Source: Lolium rigidum (lineage: Eukaryota > Streptophyta > Magnoliopsida > Poales > Poaceae). Taken from it: 64,000 nucleotides of DNA. Both the position numbers and the translations under genes were made by a program. A model generated the notes under the pieces. It searched no databases, was not told the DNA's origin, and saw only the letters and a list, made by a program, of their open reading frames with translations. The DNA is taken from contig NC_061512.1 of the NCBI RefSeq assembly GCF_022539505.1, positions 252,852,510 to 252,916,509 on the forward strand, written 5' to 3'. This document shows, one piece after another, positions 11,619-22,454 of this stretch (position 1 is its first letter; the number at the start of each line of letters is the position of its first letter).

Positions 11619-13793
11619 CCAATAATCATGAAACATGCAAAATAGATGAAATAACATAAGTATCATCTCCAAATATGAAATATATCAATGAATAACAGCA
11701 AATTATGATATAAAATAGTGATGCAAATTGGACGTATCAACTCCCCCAAGCTTAGACTTCGCTTGTCCCCAAGCGAAACTGAACTCGGTAAACAGGACCA
11801 CATGTTTATGGAGTGAAGAGTCGATAAATAAAATACGGACAAGAAGCATCATATTCATTCACACAAGACATTCTAGTAAACAACTTCCTCATATAATTCA
11901 ACTTGGAACAAGTATAAGGTAATCACAAATAAAGGTGCATAAGAAATCATAGTTGGTGATGGCAAACTTCGTTCTTGGTCGAGAGAACAATTAACGGGTT
12001 ATACTCGAAGGAGATATGCCCAAGAGGCAATAATAAAGTGGTTATTATTTATATCTTTATTTTTATGATAAATGTTTATATATCATGCTATAATTGTATT
12101 AACCGAAACATTAGTACATGTGTGATATGTAGACAACAAGAAGTCCCTAGTATGCCTCTTAAAGTAGCTTGTTGATTAATGGATGATTAGTTTCATAATC
12201 ATGAACATTGGATGTTATTAATAACAAGGTTATATCATTATATGAATGATGTAATGGACACACCCAATTAAGCGTAGCATAAGATCTCGTCATTAAGTTA
12301 TTTGCTATAAGCTTTCGATACATAGTTACCTAGTCCTTATGACCATGAGATCATGTAAATCACTTATACCGGAAAGGTACTTTGATTACATCAAACGCCA
12401 CTGCGTAAATGGGTGGTTATAAAGGTGGAATTAAGTATCCGGAAAGTATGAGTTGAGGCATATGGATCAACAGTGGGATTTGTCCATCCCGATGACGGAT
12501 AGATATACTCTGGGCCCTCTCGGTGGAATGTCGTCTAATGTCTTGCAAGCATATGAATAAGTTCATAAGAGACCACATACCACGGTACGAGTAAAGAGTA
12601 CTTGTCGGAGACGAGGTTGAACAAGGTATAGAGTGATACCGAAGATCAAACCTCGGACAAGTAAAATATCGCGTGACAAAGGGAATTGGTATCGTATGTG
12701 AATGGTTCATTCGATCACTAAAGTCATTGTTGAATATGAGGGAGCCATTATGGATCTCCAGATCCCGCTATTGGTTATTGGTCGGAGTGAGTACTCAACC
12801 ATGTCCGCATAGTTCACGAACCGTAGGGTGACACACTTAAAGTTGGATGTTGAAATGGTAGAACTTGAATATGGAATGGAGTTCGAATATTTGTTCGGAG
12901 TCCCGGATGAGATCCCGGACATCACGAGGAGTTCCGGAATGGTCCGGAGAATAAGATTCATATATAGGATGTCATTTTATGTGAATTAAAATGACGCGGA
13001 AGGTTCTATGGAAGGCTCTAGAAGGTACTAGAAAAGTCCGGAAGAAACCACCAAGGAAGGTGGAGTCCACGTGGGACTCCACCTCCATGGCCGGCCAACC
13101 CTAGTGGGGGTGGAGTCCCAAGTGGACTCCCCCTTAGGGGGCCGGCCACCCCCCATATGGGAGGTGGAACTCCCACCTCTAGTGGGAGTCCTAGCTTGGG
13201 TAGGTTTCCCCACCATATGGAAGGTTTTTGGTTCGGGTCTTATTCGAAGACTTGGAGACCAACACTTGGGGTTCCACCTATATAATGAGGGGCCAAGGGG
13301 AGGGGCCGGCCACCAAAGAACCACAAGGTGGCCGCACCCCTATAGTGGCCGGCGCCCCCTCTCCCCAAACCCTAGCGGTCTCTCTCCTCCACCACATCCC
13401 GCACGCTTAGCGAAGCTCCGCCGAACTTCTCCACCACCACCGACACCACGCCGTCGTGCTGTCGGATTCAAGAGGAGCTACTACTTCCGCTGCCCGCTGG
13501 AACAGGGAGGTGGACGTCGTCTTCATCAACAACCGAACGTGTGACCGAGTACGGAGGTGCTGCCCGTTCGTGGCGCCGGAAGCGATCGTGATCAAGATCT
13601 TCTATGCGCTTTTGCAAGCGGCAAGTGAACGTCTACCGCAGCAACAAGAGCCTACTCTTGTAGGCTTTGGAATCTCTTCAAGGGTGAGACTCGGTAAACC
13701 CCTCGTTGCTACCGTCTTCTAGATTGCATCTTGGCTTGGATTGCGTGTTCGCGGTAGGAAATTTTTTTGTTTTCTATGCAACGTTATCCTACA
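11619..13793. repeat. Second copy of the segment 5302-7468 (tandem duplication)
   Basis: From CCAATAATCATGAAAC onward the sequence repeats 5302-7468 in order: Athila LTR end (11619-11739), polypurine tract and Athila internal segment (11740-12004), then a copia LTR (12005-13793). The junction at 11618/11619 joins the copia reverse-transcriptase region to the middle of an Athila LTR. A transposition event would not produce that. Confidence 0.85.
12005..13793 (+). mobile_element. Solo LTR, Angela/BARE type
   Basis: This is a complete 1,789-bp LTR with no internal sequence on either side. It is flanked by perfect TSDs TATAC (12000-12004 and 13794-13798). Athila internal sequence continues directly after the right TSD. 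Solo LTRs form by recombination between the two LTRs of one element. Here the same TSD is also found left of the truncated copy at 5686-5690. Confidence 0.9.
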
Positions 13794-13798
13794 TATAC

Positions 13799-15428
13799 TT
13801 ATCTATCGAGCAGCGCTCTCATGTTAAAGTTTATATGGCACAACTTGCATACTCAATCATAATAATCTCCTCATAATCATTGATAACTTTCAAAGCTATA
13901 TTCATTCGGATAAAACTTGTACTAAACAAGGAAGAGTAAAAGACATGATGAAGTAAATCACAATATAGATGGTTTGATCACAACAACTCAAATACTTGCT
14001 TAAGATGGAGAGAAATAGGTTTACTGACTCAACATAAAGTAAAAGACAGGCCCTTCGTAGAGGGAAGCAGAGATTAAATCATGTGCTAGAGCTTTTTCAA
14101 TTTTGAAATCATATAAAGAGAGTAAAAGTAACATTTTGAGAGGTGTTTGTTGTTGTCAACGAATGGTAGCGGGTACTCTAGCCCCCTTGCCAGACAAACT
14201 CTCGAAGAGCGGCTCCCATAAAGTTTTATTTTAGGTTGGCACTCCTTCCAACCTTTGCTTTCACAAACCACGGCTAACCGAATCCTCGGGTGCCTGCCAA
14301 CAATCTCATACCATGAAGGAGTGCCCTTTTATTTTAGTTTTATTTAGGTGACACTCCTCCCCTCCTTTGCTTTCTCAAGCCATGGCTAACCGAATCCTCG
14401 AGTGCCCTCCAACAATCACATACCATGGAGGAGTGTCTATGTATAAAGTTATGAAGGTTAATTAATCGGGGCTGGGAACCCCATTGCCAGCTCTTTTTGC
14501 AAAGTTATTGGATAAGCGGATGAAGCCACTAGTCCATTGGTGAAAGTTGCCCAACAAGATTGAAAGATTAAACACCACATACTTCCTCATGAGCTATAAA
14601 ACATTAACACAAATAAGAGATAGTAAATTTTGAATTATTTAAAGGTAGCACACGAAGTATTTACTTGGAATGGCAGGAAATACCATGTAGTAGGTAGTTA
14701 TGGTGGACACAAATGACATAGGTTTGGGTTAAGGTTTGGATGCACGAGAAGCATTCCCTCTCAGTACAGGTTTTTGGCTAGCAAGGTTAATTAGCAAGCA
14801 CAAGTGTTGAGGGAAACAAACAAATATACATGTGATAGAAACAATCATGCATCTTCCTTGTAAGCACAAACAATTTTAACTTCAGAATAATAAGCTAAGG
14901 AGCTAACAAGAAAAGAAGACAATGAAACAACTACATGTATTTCTCTTTCTACTTAAACCTCAAGTGTTATTGCTATTGACCAATGCTAAGTTTGCCAAAA
15001 CCAAATAGATTTATTCAATGCTCCCAAAGTGATACCAATACTAATAACAAGATCAATCATATAATAGGGATTGCAAACTAAAATAAGATGTGCAATATGT
15101 AAATGATAAGACTTCTCATTAATATTCCATAATGATAACTCACACCAAGGGATACATAGACAACCAACTAAAGGAGAGATACTTCCACACTGCAACCCAT
15201 CTTATATGATAACTTCCCTACTCATGATATGACACTACTTGATAATAAAAAGTAAAAGGTAGTGATGATGTGATACCGCGGCACTCCCCCAAGCTTAGAA
15301 CAAACCAAGGGAATGCCAATACCGATGATGAATTACTCCTTCGGCGATGGTGGTGATGAATTCCTCCCGCGCTTCTTATAGATCTCCTTCAGCTTCAGCT
15401 TCTCAGTTTGGCAATTCTGCACTAAGAC
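13799..15428 (-). other. Athila 3' non-coding region
   Basis: About 1.6 kb has no credible ORF. It contains two tandem copies of a roughly 105-bp block (14226-14327 and 14329-14437), each with CACGGCTAACCGAATCCTCG or a close variant and each ending around GAGTGYC. A second block at 14640-14790 (AATACCATGTAGTAGGTAG) is conserved in the pol-less Athila at 21068-21221, so the two elements share 3' non-coding sequence. An internal polypurine-like motif lies at 15284-15300. Confidence 0.65.
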
Positions 15429-15791
15429 TCAAAGAGATTCATTGTTATCTGAAGTTGGCGGTGGCGGCCTTGTGATGGGAATCGAGTAATATTCCAGCAT
15501 TCTACGGAGTCGGTAATTCTCCTCCTGAAGTATCTCCACTTCTCTTCTTAGAGCACGGTATTGATCACAAAACTCATCGGTAGCCCGTAGAGCTTCTTCC
15601 AACACAGGGAAAGAGTCGAGGCTAAGAGCAGGTGGTAAGGGTCCCTGCAAGTTATGAGAGAAAGAACGTCGAGTGTCAACAGATCCCACCAAGATTTGCT
15701 TACTCCCAACGGCTTGTTGCTCTTGTTTTGACGACACCCTCTTCACTTCTTCCTCCGAAAGCCCCTTGCCCTTGTTGTTGTTGGAGACCAT
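15429..15791 (-). CDS. Small coiled-coil ORF downstream of Athila pol
   Basis: An intact ORF of 120 residues. I chose the ATG at 15791 because it lies in a good context (GACCATGG on the plus strand), although the frame is open 48 bases further. The N-terminal half is Lys/Glu/Ser-rich. Residues about 70-100 form a heptad-like charged helix (REVEILQEENYRLRRMLEYY), probably a coiled coil. The tail is Pro-rich. There is no signal peptide or membrane span, so it does not look like an envelope protein. It follows pol on the same strand. A TATA-like TATATAATC lies on the minus strand at 15891-15883, about 90 bases upstream. I do not recognise a family; a role in element regulation or particle assembly is only a guess. 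Confidence 0.6.
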   Translation of the reverse strand: MVSNNNKGKGLSEEEVKRVSSKQEQQAVGSKQILVGSVDTRRSFSHNLQGPLPPALSLDSFPVLEEALRATDEFCDQYRALRREVEILQEENYRLRRMLEYYSIPITRPPPPTSDNNESL

Positions 15792-15839
15792 GGTGCTTCT
15801 AGATTGAAAACAGATCCTGGCAGAAACAGCTCGAAACAA

Positions 15840-16020
15840 AACACGTCGAGAAAACGATATACGGACCTCCAGGGGTCCGGGGGATTATATAGCAGGAATT
15901 TTTACGACGCAAGGAAAGTAACAGGTCGAACCAGAGTCGGAGAGGGGCGACGAGGCGGCCAGCTCATAGGGCGGCGCGGCCAGGCTGGGGCCCGCGCCGG
16001 CCTATGGGGGCATGCCCTCG
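15840..16020 (-). promoter_or_regulatory. Putative internal promoter in front of the small Athila ORF
   Basis: Reading toward lower coordinates there is a GC-rich block (near-palindromic, 15966-16010; plus-strand AGGGCGGCGCGGCCAGG then CCCGCGCCGGCCTATG), then a TATA box (TATATAATC, 15891-15883), then the ATG at 15791. The GC block closely matches the one in the Athila LTR (30236-30272). Because the LTR holds the element promoter, this looks like an LTR-like promoter block placed inside the element. No transcript data are available. Confidence 0.45.
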
Positions 16021-16129
16021 TGCGTCTCCTCCACTCCGTTTCGATCTCGTAATTTTTCATATTTTCCAAAAACAGCAAAAATATTGTTCAGAAAGTAAAT
16101 CGCGAAATTTTTATTACCAGTACTGTTAC

Positions 16130-17362
16130 CTATTCAAAGTCGAACTCTGGCGGACTGTCAATTTGACCTTTGATGAAAGCCTCCGGTGTTTCCACTTGAA
16201 TAACATCAACATCTTCATTATAAGAATCACCTGAGATATAATGCTTGAGTCTTTGTCCATTTACCACTTGTGTGGCATTGCCTTGGAGAGAGCTAATTTT
16301 AATTGCTCCTGAACGATACACATCCTCAATGACATATGGTCCTTCCCATTTCGAGAGTAATTTCCCTGCAAAGAATCTGAGACGAGACCGATACAATAGG
16401 ACTTTATCCCCAATATTAAATTCTCTTTTGATAATTCTTCTATCATGCCATTTCTTAACTTTCTCTTTAAAGAGTTTAGCATTTTCATAAGCTTCACTTC
16501 TCCATTCATCTAGAGAACTCAATTGTAGCAACCTCTTCTTACCGGCTAGTTTAGGATCTTTATTTAGTTCTCTTACAGCCCAATAAGCTTTGTGCTCTAG
16601 TTCTAAAGGTAAATGACAAGCTTTTCCATAAACCATTTTATAAGGTGACATGCCCATGGGATTTTTATAAGCAGTTCTATAAGCTCAAAGTGCTTCCTTC
16701 AATTTACTAGCCCAATTCTTTCTAGTTTTATTAACAGTCTTTTGCAAGATAGATTTAATCTCTCTATTTGATAGTTCTACTTGCCCACTAGTTTGAGGAT
16801 GATAAGCGGAAGCAATTCTATTATTAATACCATATTTAGCAAGAGTTTTCCTAAAACCACCATGAATAAAATGAGAACCCCCATCAGTCATAATATATCT
16901 AGGAACTCCAAATCGAGGAAAAATAACATCTAAAAGCATTCTTAAAGAGGTCTCACCATCATCACTTTTTGTAGGTATGGCTTCCACCCATTTAGTAACA
17001 TAATCAACAGCAACAAGTATATGAGTGTTACCTTCTGAAGAGGGAAAAGGTCCCATGAAGTCAAATCCCCAACAATCAAATGGTTCAATAACAAGAGTAT
17101 AATTCATAGGCATTTCATTGCGTATGGAGATATTACCAACCCTTTGACATTCATCGCAAGATAAAATAAACTTCCTTGCATCTTTGAAGAGAGTTGGCCA
17201 ATAAAAACCTGATTGTAGAACCTTTTGCGCGGTTCTATCTCCGGCGTGATGTCCTCCATAAGCACTACCATGACATTTACTCAATATCTCTTGTCTGTTC
17301 ATATTCGGGAACACATCTTCGCAGAATACCATCCACTCCTTCTTTATATAAGTGTGGGTCAT
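16130..17362 (-). pseudogene. Athila integrase
   Basis: One frame of about 410 codons is interrupted only by TGA at 16685-16687, where the family normally has Trp (TGG). From the N-terminus there is a zinc-binding HHCC domain (CHGSAYGGHH, then SCDECQR), then a catalytic core with Asp in CWGFDFMGPF, Asp in IMTDGGSHF and Glu in SGQVELSNRE. The C-terminal GPY-type module is KLLSKWEGPYVIEDVY. The layout is that of Athila integrases. Apart from the stop the domain looks whole, so decay is fairly recent or the stop is the main lesion. Confidence 0.9.
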
Positions 17363-17379
17363 CCCGGAAATAATGCCTC

Positions 17380-18420
17380 AAGTCATAAAAGAATTTCCTC
17401 CTTTGTCTGGGCTGAAAAGGTTGGAGGCAAGTACTTGGAAACAATAAAGTTAGCATAATCAGCATACCAAGGACTGTCTCGCGAGCTCATCTTTATTACA
17501 GACCAATTGTTCATTTGGAAAACTATCATTAACGAGAACGAGGATCATAAGCAATATTTTCCAATCTAGACAAATTATCAGACAACAGGATTATCAACAC
17601 CTTTCCTATCTACAATATGTAAATCAAATTCTTGCAACGAAGTACCCATCTAATAAGCCTTGGCTTAGCATCTTTCTTTTGCATAAGGTATCTAATTGCA
17701 GCATGATCAGTATGAATTGTAACTTTTGAATCAACAATATAAGATCTAAACTTATCACAAGCAAAGACTACAGCTAACAATTCCTTTTCAGTAGTAGCAT
17801 AATTTCTTTGAGCAGCATCAAGAGTTTTACTAGCATAATGAATAACATTCAATTTTTTATCTACTCGCTGTCCAAGAACAGCGCCTACAAACAAAATCAC
17901 TAGCATCACACATAATTTCAAATGGTAAGTTCCAATCAGGAGGTTCAACTATAGGAGCGAGTTGTTAAGGCTTTTTTAGAGTTTCAAAGCTTCCTTACAA
18001 TCATCATCAAAAACAAAAGGCACATCTTTTTGAAGAAGATTAGTAAGAGGCTTTGAAATCTTGGAGAAGTCTTTAATAAACCTCATATAAAACCCAGAGA
18101 TGACCAAGAACACTACGAATACCTTTAACATCCCTAGGATAGGGCATCTTCTCAATTGCTTCAACTTTAGCTCTATCAACTTCAATACCTCTCTCGGAAA
18201 TTTTATGTCCCAATACAATTCCTTCATTAACCATAAAATGGCATTTCTCCCAATTAAGAACAAGGTTAGTTTCTTCACATCTCTCGCAAAACTTTATCAA
18301 GGTTCCGCAAGCAATTATCAAAAGAATTCCCATAGACGGAAAAATCGTCCATGAATACTTCTACAATACTCTCGCAAAAGCCATGAAAAATAGCAGACAT
18401 GCATCTTTGAAAAGTAGCAG
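17380..18420 (-). pseudogene. Athila reverse transcriptase C-terminal part and RNase H
   Basis: Fragments in several frames cover, from 18420 downward: the reverse-transcriptase palm with FMDDFSVYG (the catalytic Asp pair, near 18335-18361), the thumb region (NWEKCHFMVNEGIVLGHKIS), the RNase H domain ([24 protein letters not shown], then [11 protein letters not shown]) and a link to integrase. At least four frameshifts break it. It is the downstream half of the pol gene whose upstream half is at 26786-27420; the pol-less Athila (18426-26780) separates them. Confidence 0.85.
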
Positions 18421-18425
18421 GAGCA

Positions 18426-19882
18426 TGATGTCTACGTTCCCCCTCCTTTCCTGTAGACAGTGTTGGGCCTCCAAGAGCAGAGGTTTGTAGAACAGCAGCA
18501 AGTTTTCCCTTAAGTGGATCACCAAGGTTTATCGAACTCAGGGAGGAAGAGGTCAAAGATATCCCTCTCATGCAACCCTGCAACCACAAAGCAAGAAGCC
18601 TCTTGTGTCCCCAACACACCTAATAGGTGCACTAGTTCGGCGAAGAGATAGTGAAATACGGGTGGTATGAATAAATAGTAGCAAGTAGCAACGGTGCCGA
18701 GAAAATAGCTTGTCTGGCGTGTAGTTGATGGTGGTAGTATTGCAGCAAGTAGTAACACAAGAAAACAATGAAACAAGCAGTAGTAACTCAGCAGTATTTA
18801 GGAACAAGGCCTAGGGATTACACTTTCACTAGTGGACACTCTCAACATTGATCACATAACAGAATAGATAAATGCATACTCTACACTTTTGTTGGATGAT
18901 GAACGCATTGCGTAGGATTACACGAACCCTCAATGCCGGAGTTAACAAGCTCCACAATTTGTTCATATTTAAGTAACCTTTAGTGTAAGATAGATCAATA
19001 TAACCAAATAGATCACATCAATACCATCATAGTGATAATTAACTCCACAATCTACAAGAGATCATGATCATAGCCTACGACAAGAACCACACGGTGCACA
19101 CACTAGTCACCTTTACACACGTGCGGGAGGAATAGAACTACTTTAATAACATCACTAGAGTAGCACATAGATGAATTGTGATACAAAACTCATATGAATC
19201 TCAATCATGTAAAGCAGCTCATGAGATCATTGTATTGAAGTACATGGAGAGAGATTAACCACATAGCTACGGTACATCCCCGAGCCTCGATGGAGAACTA
19301 CTCCCTCCTCATGGGAGCAGCAGCGGTGATGAAGATGGCGGTGGAGATGGCAGCGGTGTCGATGGAGAAGCCTTCGGGGGCACTTCCCCGTCTCGGCAGG
19401 TGCCGAAACAGAGTTCTGTCCCCCGAATTGGAGTTTCGCGACGGTGGCGGCGCCCCTGGAGTCTTTCTGGAGTTTCGTCAATTGGTATCGAAGTTTTAGG
19501 TCACGACGGCTTAAATAGGCGAAGAATTGGAGTCGGAGGGTCTCTGGGGGGCCCACACTATAGGGGGGCGCGGCCCCCCCCTGGCCGCGCCGGGGTGTGG
19601 TGTGGGGCCCCGGGGCTCCCCTCCGGTCCTTCCCGGGTGTTACGGATGCTTCCAGGTGAAAATAGGAACTTGGGCGTTGATTTCGTCCGATTCCGAGAAT
19701 ATTTCGTTACTAGGATTTCGAAACCAAAAACAGCGAAAAACGACAGCGGCCTCTCGGCATCTCGTCAATAGGTTAGTTCGGAAAACGCATAAAAATGATA
19801 TAAAGTGTGAACAAAACATGTTGGTATTGTCATAAAACAAGCATGGAACATCGGAAATTATAGATACGTTGGAGACGTATCG
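18426..19882 (-). repeat. 3' LTR of the non-autonomous Athila
   Basis: It begins TGATGTCTACG and ends GACGTATCG on the plus strand; the other copy ends CA, so the terminal dinucleotide has changed. It is 1,457 bp and similar to 25328-26780 with scattered small indels, most in the GC-rich part (19540-19640). The internal side starts with CATTCCCAAGCTTAG, whose complement is the polypurine tract. Confidence 0.9.
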
Positions 19883-22454
19883 GCATTCCCAAGCTTAGTT
19901 CCTACTCGTCCTCGAGTAGGTAAACGATAAAAGATAATTTCGAGGTGACATGCTACCAACATAATCTTAATCATACCATTGTAAAGCATATGAGATGAAT
20001 GCAGCGATTCGAAACAATGTAAGTGCAATGAGTAAACAATTGAATCATATAGCAAAGACTTTTCATGAATAGTACTTTCGAGACAAGCATCAACAAGTCT
20101 TGCATAAGAGTTACTCATAAAGCAATAAATTCTTAGTAAAGGTATTGAAGCAACACAATGGAAGATTAAGTTTCAGCGGTTGCTTTCAACTTGTAACATG
20201 TATATCTCATAGATAGTCGTCAATGCAGAGCAATATAACAAATGCAATAAGCAAGTATGTAAGAATCAATGCACGAGTTCACACAAATGTTTGCTTCTTG
20301 AGGTGGAGAGAAATAGGTGAACTGACTCAACAATAAAAGTAAAAGAATGGTCCTTCAAAGAGGAAAGCATCGATTGCTATATTTGTGCTAGAGCTTTGAT
20401 TTTGAAAACATGAAACAATTTTGTCAACGGTAGTAATAAAGCATATGTATCATGTAAATTATATCTTACAAGTTGCAAGCCTCATGCATAGTATACTAAT
20501 AGTGCCCGCACCTTGTCCTAATTAGCTTGGACTACCGGATCATCACAATGCACATGTTTTAACCAAGTGTCACAAAGGGGTACCTCTATGCCGCTTGTAC
20601 AAAGGTCTAAGGAGAAAGCTCGCATTGGATTTCTCGCTATTGATTATTCTTCAACTTAGACATCCATACCGGGACAACATAGACAACGAGATAATGGACT
20701 CCTCTTTTATGCATAAGCATGTAACAATAATTAATAATTTTCTCATTTGAGATTGAGGATATATGTCCAAAGCTGAAACTTCCACCATGGATCATGGCTT
20801 TAGTTAGCGGCCCAATGTTCTTCTCTAACAATATGCATGCTTAACCATAAGGTGGTAGATCGCTCTTACTTCGGACAAGACGAACATGCATAGCAACTCA
20901 CATGAAATTCAACAAAGAGTAGTTGATGGCATCCCCGATGAACATGGTTATCGCACAACAAGCAACTTAATAAGAGATAAAGTGCATAATTACATATTCA
21001 ATACCACAATAGTTTTTAAGCTATTTGTCCCATGAGCTATATATTGCAAAGGTAAATGATGGAATTTTTAAAGGTAGCACTCAAGCAATTTACTTTGGAA
21101 TGGCGGAAAATACCATGTAGTAGGTAGGTATGGTGGGCACAAATGGCATAGTGTTGTTTGGCTCAAGGATTTGGATGCATGAGAAGTATTCCCTCTCGAT
21201 ACAAGGTTTAGGCTAGCAAGGTTGTTTGAAGCAAACACAAGCATGAACTAGTACAGCAAAACTCACATAAAAGACATATTACAAGCATTATAAAACTATA
21301 CATCGTCTTCCTTGTTGTTCAAACATCTTACTAGAAAATATCTAGACTCTAGAGAAACCACTCATGCAAACCAAATTTTAACAAGCTCTATGTATTTCTT
21401 CACTAATGGGTGCAAGGTATATGATGCAAGAGCTTAAACAAGAGCACAACAATTGCCAAGTATCAAGTTATTCAAGGCATCATACCAATTACTACATGTA
21501 GCATTTTCCAATTCCAACCATATAATAATTAACGAAGCAGTTTCAACCTTCGCCATGAATATTATAAGCTAAGAACACATGTGTTCATACGAACCAGCGG
21601 AGCGTGTCTCTCTCCCACACAAGCATTTATTCAAACAAAAACAAAAACAAGAAACATACAGACGCTCCAAGTAAAGTGCATAAGATGTGACGGAATAAAA
21701 ATATAGTTTCAGGGGAGGAACCTGATAATGTTGTCGATGAAGAAGGGGATGCCTTGGGCATCCCCAAGCTTAGACGCTTGAGTCTTCTTGATATATGCAG
21801 GGGTGAACCACCGGGGCATCCCCAAGCTTAAAGCTTTCACTCTCCTTGATCATGTTGCATCATACTCCTCTCTTGATCCTTGAAAACTTCCTCCACACCA
21901 AACTCGAAACAACTCATTAGAGGGTTAGTGCACAATAAAAATTAACATATTCAGAGGTGACACAATCATTCTTAACACTTCTGGACATTGCATAATGCTA
22001 CTGGACATTAGTGGATCAAAGTAATTCATCCAACATAGCAAAAGAGGCAATGCGAAATAAAAGGCAGAATCTGTCAAAACAGAACAGTTCGTATTGACGA
22101 ATTTTAAAATGGCACCAGACTTGCTCAAATGAAAATGCTCAAATTGAATGAAAGTTGCGTACATATCTGAGGATCATGCACGTAAATTGGCTTAATTTTC
22201 TGAGCTACCTACAGGGAGGTGGACCCAGATTCGTGACAGCAAAGAAATCTGGAACTGCGCAGTAATCCAAATCTAGTACTTACTTTTCTATCAACGGCTT
22301 AACTTGGCACAACAAAACACAAAACTAAGATAAGGAGAGGTTGCTACAGTAGTAAACAACTTCCAAGACACAAATAAAAAACAAAATACTGTAGCAAAAT
22401 ACCACATGGGTTATCTCCCAAGAAGTTCTTTTCTTTATAGCCATTAAGATGGGC
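19883..22454 (-). other. Long 3' non-coding region of the non-autonomous Athila
   Basis: About 2.6 kb between Gag stop and 3' LTR holds no credible ORF. Features seen: a block at 21068-21221 shared with the larger Athila (14640-14790), and two extra polypurine-like motifs (plus-strand GGGCATCCCCAAGCTTA at 21759-21776 and 21806-21830) besides the one at the LTR border (19884-19898). The length without coding capacity is typical for pol-less elements. Confidence 0.7.
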
